Positions 32,165 through 38,167 of a stretch of 38,167 nt of DNA are shown here, piece by piece. Under the pieces are notes generated by a model. It did no database searches. It saw nothing but the letters and a program-made list of their open reading frames with translations, and was not told the origin of the DNA. Positions within the stretch are counted from its first letter, which is position 1; every line of letters starts with the position of its first letter. Source of the DNA: a bacterium (GTDB lineage Bacteria > Vulcanimicrobiota > Vulcanimicrobiia > Vulcanimicrobiales > SCRA01); contig SCQY01000005.1 of NCBI GenBank assembly GCA_004298665.1, positions 1-38,167 of the forward strand, given 5' to 3'. Both the position numbers and the translations under genes were made by a program.

Positions 32165-34881
32165 AGACGCTCCGCCGGAGGGGCGCCCAGTTCCATGCGC
32201 AGGGCCTCGGCATAGGCATTGAGCTCACGGCGCGCGCCGGCGAGATCGCCGGCGGCCAACAGCGCGCGCATCGCCAGCTCGCAGCCTAGCTCATCGCACG
32301 CGTCGTGATCGAGCAGCATCCGCCCCACGCCGTAGGCACGCTCGTAGTCGGCGCCTCCCATGGCGTCTTCGTGGAGCACGGTTGCGATCTCCGAGCGCAC
32401 GGTCGACGTGCGGGTCTCCGCCGCGCTCAGCCACTCCGGGAGCGCCGGCGCGAAGCCGTCGGCGCAGAGGGCGTTCAGCTCAGCCCCCAGGCCGGCGCGC
32501 TCCTGCGGCGTGAGGGTACGTCCGGCGCCCACGGCGCGCAACCGCGCTTCGAGAACGTCGAGGTCGACGTCGACCGCGGGATCGAGCACGTAGTACTCGC
32601 CGATGCGCCGCAGGGTATCGCGTCCGAGGTCCTTGCGCAGACGGCTCAACAATACGCGCAAGGCATTCCCGGCGCTGGACGCGTTGCTCCGGGGCCACAG
32701 ACGTTCGAGCAGATCGCTGCGGTGGATCGGGCGCCCCTCACCCGCCAGCAGCAGCACGAGCTCCAAGCGGCGCCCGCCGAGCGCCGCCGGCTTGCCATTG
32801 ATGGCGATGCTGCCGTGGGCAAGCGAAACGGAGATCTTGAACGTCGGCTCACCGTCGGCGCTCGGCGCGAAGCGCGCGGCGAACGCGGAGACGAAGCCGC
32901 CGAACTCGCGCCCTTCGCTCAGGGCGTCGAAGGCCTCTCGCAAAGGCTCCGCATCGGCGCCTTGCAGGGCGCCGTGCGCCTCTTGGATGTGCTGCGCACG
33001 GTGCTCGCCGTCGATGAGCGTCGCGGCGAGCAACGAGAGCCCGCGCCACCACGGCGAGTTGGAGGCGCGCGCGTCGGCGATGCAGCGTCGCAGCAGTGCA
33101 TTGCGCTGGCCGAGGTCGGGGGTCCGGGCCGCGGCGAGGAGCCCAGCGCACACGCGCACCGATGGTCGTCCATCGGGCTCCGCGAAGGCGTTGCGGCCAC
33201 GCGCCGACTCGATGAAGCAGCGATTGCGGTGGGCGGCCGTTGCGGGGGCGCCTTCCAGGCGCACGAGCGTCCGCTCGAAGTTGGCATCGTCACCGATCAG
33301 CCACTGGCTGAAGGCGACGGCCACCAGCGGATCGCCGTTGAGGTAGGCGATAGCACTGTCGTCGAAGGCGTGGACGCGCTCGCAGATCCGGCGCACGGCG
33401 CCGGCGTCCCCGCGATGCATCGCCAGCGCGAGCGAGACGCGATAGCGATGATAGAGCGCAATCGACGGATCCCCGCCCAGCACCGCCGCTACGCGCTCGA
33501 AGCGCTCCTCGTCGACCGCGGCGCAGCGAGCGACGGCGATGTACGTGCCGCAGACGTCGCGCAACGCGCGCTGCGCGCTCGTTCGATCGCCGTCCGCCCA
33601 CGCGTCGTCTGCTGCCAGCGTGGCCTCGGCCGTGTCGATGCGCCCCAGCTCGAGTGCCACGGTTACCACGATCGCGGTCAAGCGCGAGCGAAGATCGGCG
33701 GGCGTGGCGGCATCGACGCGCGACCAGACGATCAGCGCCTCGTCGAGGATCTCTTCCTGCGGAACCATCGCCAGGCGCTTCGCAACGACCGCGCTCCACA
33801 GCGGGGGGTAGCGCAGCAGTGTCTCGCGATCGAGCCGCATGATGGCGCGCACGAGATCTCGATCGTCGTACGTCGTGAAACCGTCAGCCATGGCGATTGC
33901 CGCCGCGGCGCTCTCGTTGTCCTCGAGCGCGAAATACAGCGCGGCCGCGCGCAGCGGCGCCCCTTGCGCGCGCAGCGCGTCCGCGAGGCGTACGCGCATT
34001 TCGATCAGCGCAGCGCCGCGCGCGCGGAGCAGTGCGTCACGCAGCAACGGGTGGACTTCGCAACGTTCAGCTCCCGCCGGCACGACCAGACAGCACCGTT
34101 GGAGCATCTCCGCGATGGTGGCCATCTCTACGCCGCATTCGCGCAGCAGACGGACGTCGCCGAGTCGTCTGTCGACGCTCGCGACGCACGCCAGGATCGT
34201 CGCGATGACGCGCTCGCCCAACTGGCCCAGCACCTCATCGAGCAGATACTCGTCAAGCGCCTCGAACTCGGCGTACTCGAGGCGCGCGAGGACCTCGCTC
34301 AGCGGAGCGGTCTGCGCCAAGCGCGCGAGCATCGAGATGACGATCGGCCAGCCCTCGGTCAATGCCTCCACGCGGGCGATGGTTGCGCCATCCCACGTCC
34401 CCAACAGTGCCGCCACCTCGTCGTGGTTGAGCCGCAAGTCGTCGATGCCCACAAACGCGCTCTCGTCGGGACCGGCGATGCGCGCGTAGCGTAGTGGAAG
34501 GCGCACACGCGAGCAGATGACCACGCGCAACGGTGCGCCGTGCACGGAAAGCAGCGAGGCAACGACCTCACGCGCCTCGCGCTCGTCGGCCAAGGCCTCC
34601 GCGTTTTCGAGCAAGAGCGTCATCGGCGACGAGAGCATCGAGAGGTGGCCGCGAAGCGCCGCTACGTGAGCGGCGAGCGCAGGGGCGCTGGGAGCCTCGG
34701 AGGGCGCACGCAGTGCCGCGTCGAGACGGGCGAGCATCTCGGCCGCGCCGCGCACGCCGAAGCAATCGCAGACGGCGACAGCAGGTTGGCCCTCGAGATA
34801 CTGGCGCGCAAGCGTCGACTTGCCGTATCCGGCGGGCGCCACGATGCGAACCAGACGCGGGCGCATCCCGCGCAGGCGCAT
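32143..34881 (-). CDS. Large STAND-type ATPase regulator with C-terminal winged helix and BTAD domain
   Basis: 912 residues. A P-loop ATPase lies at the N-terminus (IVAPAGYGKST, Walker A 18-23; LLLENAE near 89-95 as a Walker B-like strand), followed by a long TPR-like helical middle. From about 681 there is an OmpR-type winged helix (INGKPAALGGRRLELVLLLAGEG, SDLLERLWP, LRVLLSRLRKDLG), then a BTAD domain (about 776-912). This is the MalT/AfsR-like design with the SARP part at the C-terminus. An extended start at ATA 34926 is possible. No ligand is known. It faces the exporter genes, ending inside the permease gene. Confidence 0.88.
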   Translation of the reverse strand: MRLRGMRPRLVRIVAPAGYGKSTLARQYLEGQPAVAVCDCFGVRGAAEMLARLDAALRAPSEAPSAPALAAHVAALRGHLSMLSSPMTLLLENAEALADEREAREVVASLLSVHGAPLRVVICSRVRLPLRYARIAGPDESAFVGIDDLRLNHDEVAALLGTWDGATIARVEALTEGWPIVISMLARLAQTAPLSEVLARLEYAEFEALDEYLLDEVLGQLGERVIATILACVASVDRRLGDVRLLRECGVEMATIAEMLQRCCLVVPAGAERCEVHPLLRDALLRARGAALIEMRVRLADALRAQGAPLRAAALYFALEDNESAAAAIAMADGFTTYDDRDLVRAIMRLDRETLLRYPPLWSAVVAKRLAMVPQEEILDEALIVWSRVDAATPADLRSRLTAIVVTVALELGRIDTAEATLAADDAWADGDRTSAQRALRDVCGTYIAVARCAAVDEERFERVAAVLGGDPSIALYHRYRVSLALAMHRGDAGAVRRICERVHAFDDSAIAYLNGDPLVAVAFSQWLIGDDANFERTLVRLEGAPATAAHRNRCFIESARGRNAFAEPDGRPSVRVCAGLLAAARTPDLGQRNALLRRCIADARASNSPWWRGLSLLAATLIDGEHRAQHIQEAHGALQGADAEPLREAFDALSEGREFGGFVSAFAARFAPSADGEPTFKISVSLAHGSIAINGKPAALGGRRLELVLLLAGEGRPIHRSDLLERLWPRSNASSAGNALRVLLSRLRKDLGRDTLRRIGEYYVLDPAVDVDLDVLEARLRAVGAGRTLTPQERAGLGAELNALCADGFAPALPEWLSAAETRTSTVRSEIATVLHEDAMGGADYERAYGVGRMLLDHDACDELGCELAMRALLAAGDLAGARRELNAYAEALRMELGAPPAERLYRLLEP

Positions 34882-34981
34882 CAGCAGATCGTCACGGCTC
34901 GTCGTGGTCAGAAGTGAACGAAGTATGGGACCGCTCCTGTAATGGCGCCGTAATGCCCGTCGAGTACCATATCGGTGCCTG

Positions 34982-35003
34982 GGCCGCGTTTACGTACACG
35001 GCC
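34982..35003. promoter_or_regulatory. Imperfect 22-bp palindrome upstream of the BTAD regulator
   Basis: GGCCG and CGGCC arms flank GT/AC with one mismatch per arm and a central TTACGT. It lies about 55-100 bases upstream of the regulator start codon candidates, in the only non-coding stretch before the gene. Such a site could be an operator for autoregulation, or a hairpin in the leader. I find no convincing -35/-10 pair to pin it to a promoter. Confidence 0.35.
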
Positions 35004-35041
35004 TGGCCGGGGTTTCAAAAGCAGGAAACTACCGTAACCAG

Positions 35042-35081
35042 TACGGCCGTCCGGTCCTTGGGGGAGGAGCGGACGGCCGTA
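35042..35081 (-). terminator. Strong hairpin downstream of the PfpI-like gene
   Basis: TACGGCCGTCCG (35042-35053) and CGGACGGCCGTA (35070-35081) are perfect 12-base inverted arms with a 16-base loop, 30 bases beyond the stop at 35111 on the minus strand. Only a weak T-rich tract follows, some way downstream, so it is either an imperfect intrinsic terminator or an mRNA 3'-end stabiliser. It also isolates this operon from the next leftward gene. Confidence 0.55.
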
Positions 35082-35110
35082 TGGTTCTCGCAATTCCGGC
35101 GCAAAGCGCG

Positions 35111-35668
35111 CTACGTGAGCGGCTGCGCCTGGAACTGGGCGAGCTTCTCCAGAAAGGCCCGCTCGAAGTGGTCGAGGTCGTTCGCGCTGCGGCAGGTCAC
35201 CCAGTTCCCCTCCTGGACCGCAGGCTGGTCGCGGTAGAGTCCCCCCGCGTTACGGATGTCGTCGGCGATCGATGGTGCCCCCGTGAGCGTACGGCCGCGC
35301 ACGATCTGTGCCGAGATGAGCACCTGAGCGCCGTGGCCGATCGTGGCGATCGGCTTGCGTTCGTTGTCCAGCTCCTTAACGAGCTTGAGGATGCCTTTGT
35401 GGGTGCGAATGCGGTCCGGACTTACGCCGCCGGGTACGAGCGCGGCGTCGAAGTCCTGTGCGGCGACCTCGTCGACGGCGACATCGGCCTGCAGGGTACC
35501 GGCAGCCTCGAGACCTCGGCGGCCGCGCAACCCGCGGCTCTTCGACTCCTCGTTCGGCCCCACGATGGTCACCGTGGCCCCCGCCTCTTCGAGCAGGCGC
35601 TTGGGCTCGGTCACCTCGATCTCCTCGAACCCGTCGCCGACCAAAACGGCCACATGCTTTCCAACCAT
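35111..35668 (-). CDS. PfpI/DJ-1 family protein lacking the catalytic cysteine
   Basis: 185 residues from the ATG at 35668, with GGAG eight bases upstream (the ORF start at 35794 is poorly supported and would reach into the Rieske gene). The fold is clear: VAVLVGDGFEEIEVTEPKRLLEEAG near the N-terminus, with the conserved Glu of DGFEE, FDAALVPGG, and ATIGHGAQVLISA. In active PfpI-type proteins the last block reads ICHG; here residue 111 is Gly where the nucleophilic Cys should be (codon ggc). It may be a non-catalytic member. The gene follows the Rieske gene in the same direction. Confidence 0.88.
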   Translation of the reverse strand: MVGKHVAVLVGDGFEEIEVTEPKRLLEEAGATVTIVGPNEESKSRGLRGRRGLEAAGTLQADVAVDEVAAQDFDAALVPGGVSPDRIRTHKGILKLVKELDNERKPIATIGHGAQVLISAQIVRGRTLTGAPSIADDIRNAGGLYRDQPAVQEGNWVTCRSANDLDHFERAFLEKLAQFQAQPLT

Positions 35669-35745
35669 CCCTTGCACTCCGATTGCCCCCTCCTCTAAGA
35701 TGACGAGCGTCACCGGACCCGGTCCTGGCGACGCAGCCGCCTCTC

Positions 35746-36105
35746 TTACCGACGCCCGGTAGGCAAGTCCTTCCCGGGAAATGTGCCCGGCCAAGCGTGA
35801 CGCGGAGCAATGAGCACGTCTGCGTCCTCCACTCGCACGTCATAGGCGGCGACGCCTCCGAAGGCGCCGAGCGTGGCAGCTCCCGTCTTCAGGTCGAAGT
35901 TCCAGGCATGCCATGCGCAGGTAACAGTCTCTCCATCGAGCCGGCCTTCCGACAGCGGCATGCCCTGATGCGGACAGGTATCGTCGAGAGCGAACCAGCC
36001 GCGCTCGGTGTGGAAGAGGGCGACAAGCCGCCCGCCTACTTTCACCGCCATCCCCTCGCCAACGGGGAGGTCGTCGACGGTCGCGACGCGCACGTATCCG
36101 GACAT
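35746..36105 (-). CDS. Rieske [2Fe-2S] ferredoxin-like protein
   Basis: 119 residues from the ATG at 36105 (the ORF frame is open further up, but that part has no homology-like pattern). The Rieske cluster ligands are CPH (in [15 protein letters not shown]) and CAWH (in [12 protein letters not shown]), spaced 17 residues apart, as in small NirD- or dioxygenase-ferredoxin-type proteins. It has no membrane anchor, so it is probably a soluble electron carrier. The partner oxygenase or reductase is not in the window. Start is supported by position rather than a good Shine-Dalgarno. Confidence 0.87.
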   Translation of the reverse strand: MSGYVRVATVDDLPVGEGMAVKVGGRLVALFHTERGWFALDDTCPHQGMPLSEGRLDGETVTCAWHAWNFDLKTGAATLGAFGGVAAYDVRVEDADVLIAPRHAWPGTFPGKDLPTGRR

Positions 36106-36162
36106 CGAGGCCACGCTTTCGCCGCAGGCTGACGCGACCCTACACGGAATTGCATCCTCACG

Positions 36163-36432
36163 ATGCTCAACGCATACCGCCAATGGCTCGAGAACGAGCA
36201 GAAGACGCTCGGCAACGCAGCCCACCACGCCTATTCGTTCGGCCAGGCCAATATGGCAAAGCGCGCCATCGAACAGCTCGATCACGCCTTGGAGGGAAGC
36301 ATCGTCCTGGATGCCCTTCCTCCCCAGGCGGCACGCGAGGCCTTGGCCGATCTCCAGGCTCTCGGCGCTCCCACCCCAGCGCTGGAGTCCCTCGCCGGGG
36401 CGCTGCGCCGGGCCTTGCACGGCGAAGCCTGA
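36163..36432 (+). CDS. Small helical protein of unknown function
   Basis: 89 residues with no family I recognise. The sequence is amphipathic and helical ([22 protein letters not shown], then [19 protein letters not shown], then [16 protein letters not shown] and a basic C-terminal helix). Amino-acid use looks natural, unlike the overlapping shadow frames. It is divergent from the Rieske gene, with 57 bases between starts, and 104 bases before rpsO. No Shine-Dalgarno is evident. Confidence 0.6.
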   Translation: MLNAYRQWLENEQKTLGNAAHHAYSFGQANMAKRAIEQLDHALEGSIVLDALPPQAAREALADLQALGAPTPALESLAGALRRALHGEA

Positions 36433-36535
36433 ACGGGTATACTTCTACGGTCGCCGGCCCGGACTCACCCGCTGCGTTCTCGCACGGGAGCCTGGAGCCG
36501 AAGCGAGCCCATCCTTGAATAAGGAGCATACCGGC

Positions 36536-36805
36536 GTGCCGTTAACCAAAGAGCGCAAGCAAGAGATCGTCGAGAAGTTCGGCGCATCGGCGACGGACAC
36601 GGGTTCCGCCTCCGTCCAGATCGCGATGCTGACCGATTCCATCAACCACCTCAACGAGCATCTGAAGATTCACAAGAAGGATCATCACAGCCGCCGCGGG
36701 CTGCTCATGCAAGTAGGCCAGCGCCGCCGCCTGCTCAACTACCTTGCGCAAACCAACCTCGAGAAGTATCGTTCGCTGATCGCCGAGTTGGGTCTGCGCC
36801 GCTAG
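36536..36805 (+). CDS. rpsO: 30S ribosomal protein S15
   Basis: 89 residues, the standard S15 length, from a GTG at 36536 with AAGGAG nine bases upstream: [65 protein letters not shown] in outline, ending [10 protein letters not shown]15 binds the central domain of 16S rRNA early in 30S assembly. The gene order rpsO-pnp is conserved in many bacteria. An upstream in-frame extension is not part of the protein. Confidence 0.97.
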   Translation: MPLTKERKQEIVEKFGASATDTGSASVQIAMLTDSINHLNEHLKIHKKDHHSRRGLLMQVGQRRRLLNYLAQTNLEKYRSLIAELGLRR

Positions 36806-36816
36806 CGCACCGTTCG

Positions 36817-36910
36817 CGGGGCGCCTCCGCCAAGGGCCTTCGCGCCCAGGCGTCGAAGCGCGCCCCGTTTGAACCAAACGCAATCGCATCATGCCGGGCG
36901 TCGCCCGGCA
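36817..36910 (+). terminator. Three stacked hairpins between rpsO and pnp
   Basis: Hairpin 1: CGGGGCGC (36817-36824) with GCGCCCCG (36860-36867), holding inner stems CGCC/GGCG and GGGC/GCCC (36828-36852). Hairpin 2: GTTTG/CAAAC (36867-36879). Hairpin 3: TGCCGGGC/GCCCGGCA (36892-36910), ending eight bases before the pnp Shine-Dalgarno AGGAG. The first long stem is a candidate rpsO attenuator or RNase III processing site, as known between rpsO and pnp in enteric bacteria. There is no U-tract for a classical terminator. Confidence 0.6.
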
Positions 36911-36928
36911 CCGCAGTAGGAGAATTTC

Positions 36929-38167
36929 GTGTCTGAACCCTTGTCCGCTTCCATGGACCTGGGCGGGCGCAAGCTTACCATCGAGACCGGCGAGCTTGCT
37001 AAACAGGCCGGGGGAAGCGCACTCGTGCGCTTCGGCGACAACGTCGTCCTGGCCGCCGTCACCGCCTCCAACAACCCCCGCGAGGGGATCGACTTCTTCC
37101 CCCTCACCGTAGACTACGAAGAGCGCATGTACTCCGCCGGCAAGATCCCCGGCGGCTACATCAAGCGCGAGGGGCGCCCCACCGAACACGCCATTTTGAG
37201 CGCTCGTCAGATCGATCGTCCGATCCGTCCGCTCTTTCCCGACGGCTTCCGCAACGAGATCCAAGTGATCGTCACGGTGCTCGCCAACGACCCGCAAGTC
37301 GACTCCGACGTGCTGGGTCAGGTGGCCGCCGGCGCCGCGCTGGCGTTCTCCGACATCCCCTTCCCGCACACCGTCGCCGGCCTGCGCGTCGGATACGTGG
37401 ACGGCGAATATATCGTCAACCCCACGATCGCACAGATCGAAGAGGGTCTGATGGACATCGTCGTCGCCGGCACCAAAGATGCCGTGATGATGGTGGAAGG
37501 CGGCGGCAATGAGATCAGCGAGGAGCAGATCCTCGGCGCTGTCGAGTTCGGCCACGAACACGTCAAGAAGATCGTCGCGCTGATCGACGGCCTGGCGAAG
37601 AAGGTCGGCAAGCCTAAGCGCGAGTTCACCCTCTTCCTGCCCAACGAAGATCTCGATGCCTGGGTGCGCAAGACGTTCGCGAAGGACGTCGCCAAGGCCA
37701 TGCGCGTGGTCGACAAGCAGGAGCGCAACGCGGCGTTCGACGCCATCTCCAAGCAGGCCGCGCTCGAACGGCTCGAGGCCAAGAAGCCCAAGCACTATGA
37801 GGAGCTCAAGAGCCTCCTCGAGAGCAGCAAGGACTTCGACCGCATCATCAAGGCGATGGAAGAGGGCGAGCTGCGCACGATGGTGGTCGACGAAGGCCTG
37901 CGTCCGGACGGCCGCAAGCCCGATGAGATTCGCCCCATCTGGTGCAAAGTCGGCTACTTGCCGCGCGTCCACGGCTCGGGCGTCTTCACCCGCGGCCAGA
38001 CGCAAGTCATGACCATCTGCACGCTGGGCAGCAAGAGCGACGCGCAGCGCCTCGACACGATCGTGGACGTCGAGGGCAAGCGCTACATGCACTTCTACAA
38101 CTTCCCGCCGTACTCGGTGGGTGAGACGCGCCCGATGCGCGGCCCCGGACGCCGCGAGATCGGCCAC
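36929..38167 (+). CDS. pnp: Polyribonucleotide nucleotidyltransferase (PNPase), N-terminal 413 codons, cut by the window edge
   Basis: The frame from GTG 36929 is open to the right edge. AGGAG lies six bases before the GTG. The sequence is typical of PNPase: LGGRKLTIETGELAKQAGGSALVRFGDN, VDYEERMYSAGKIPGGYIKREGRPTEHAILSARQIDRPIRPLFP (in outline, residues ~50-105), then the all-helical linker with EELKSLLESS, and the start of the second RNase PH domain (GRKPDEIRPIWCKVGYLPRVHGSGVFTRGQTQ). It degrades RNA 3' to 5' by phosphorolysis and, in other bacteria, controls its own mRNA. The KH and S1 domains must lie beyond the window. Confidence 0.96.
   Translation, partial: MSEPLSASMDLGGRKLTIETGELAKQAGGSALVRFGDNVVLAAVTASNNPREGIDFFPLTVDYEERMYSAGKIPGGYIKREGRPTEHAILSARQIDRPIRPLFPDGFRNEIQVIVTVLANDPQVDSDVLGQVAAGAALAFSDIPFPHTVAGLRVGYVDGEYIVNPTIAQIEEGLMDIVVAGTKDAVMMVEGGGNEISEEQILGAVEFGHEHVKKIVALIDGLAKKVGKPKREFTLFLPNEDLDAWVRKTFAKDVAKAMRVVDKQERNAAFDAISKQAALERLEAKKPKHYEELKSLLESSKDFDRIIKAMEEGELRTMVVDEGLRPDGRKPDEIRPIWCKVGYLPRVHGSGVFTRGQTQVMTICTLGSKSDAQRLDTIVDVEGKRYMHFYNFPPYSVGETRPMRGPGRREIGH

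Noticed and set aside
32305-34494. 729-codon open frame on the plus strand opposite the BTAD regulator
   Set aside because: Exact antisense shadow of a well-supported gene in GC-rich DNA; no family pattern.
34908-35093. 61-codon minus-strand ORF between the BTAD regulator and the PfpI-like gene
   Set aside because: Spans a palindrome and a terminator-like stem, with no Shine-Dalgarno or recognisable pattern.
36542-38167. 541-codon open frame on the minus strand across rpsO and pnp
   Set aside because: Antisense to two certain core genes; His/Asp-rich composition typical of a shadow frame.
1-38167. CRISPR arrays, tRNA or rRNA genes, insertion sequences, prophage genes
   Set aside because: No regularly spaced repeats, cloverleaf tRNA sequence, transposase or phage protein was recognised on either strand.

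Overview
The window is GC-rich and gene-dense, with short or overlapping gene junctions and few ORFs starting far from a recognisable ribosome binding site. It carries System II cytochrome c maturation genes (ccsA/resB), a minimal Tat system, menaquinone genes, Liv-, Dpp- and Gln-type ABC importers, and a large ATPase regulator with a C-terminal SARP-like/BTAD part. This suits a free-living, respiring, soil-type bacterium from a GC-rich and poorly sampled phylum. My impression is of the Eremiobacterota/Vulcanimicrobiota kind, but that is a guess from gene style and not from a marker phylogeny. The core genes present (rpsO, pnp) place the window on a chromosome. I see no phage, IS element, CRISPR array, tRNA or rRNA.

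Layout. 1-7177: a respiration block, read leftwards: menG, a long-chain polyprenyl diphosphate synthase, tatA, tatC, resB, ccsA. A GT39-family glycosyltransferase in opposite orientation follows, then the start of a siroheme-type precorrin-2 dehydrogenase that runs off the left edge. 7279-8061: a NicO-type nickel/cobalt transporter. 8058-21459: about 13.4 kb of co-directional leftward genes: dppA, dppB, dppC (no ATPases), a PucR regulator, a class III aminotransferase, a complete Liv-type importer (binding protein, G, F, H, M), an M20 deacylase and an AguB-like carbon-nitrogen hydrolase. This reads as an uptake and degradation unit for a nitrogenous amide or carbamoyl compound.

21512-25012 (rightward): a structured intergenic segment, a Spy/LTXXQ-like periplasmic protein, an OmpR-type response regulator, its histidine kinase, and a DsbA-fold protein. 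25016-26776 (leftward): DNA polymerase X. 26819-32164 (rightward): a GyrI-like domain protein, nicotinate phosphoribosyltransferase, a polar amino-acid ABC importer, then a small ABC ATPase/membrane protein pair that looks like an exporter. 32143-34881 (leftward): the STAND/BTAD regulator. 35111-36105 (leftward): a PfpI/DJ-1-like protein lacking the nucleophilic Cys, and a Rieske ferredoxin. 36163-38167 (rightward): a small hypothetical protein, rpsO, and the first part of pnp.

The most unusual items are these. (i) Two related, highly structured GC-rich elements (19773-19902 and 29096-29166) each sit between the binding-protein gene and the permease gene of an ABC importer. (ii) Three genes have homology, and a Shine-Dalgarno-like sequence, pointing to a non-standard start codon (ATC, CTG, ATA). 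(iii) The PucR/Liv/Dpp/amidase cluster has no pathway I can name. (iv) A structured segment at 21512-21610 has glycine-riboswitch-like words but is unproven.
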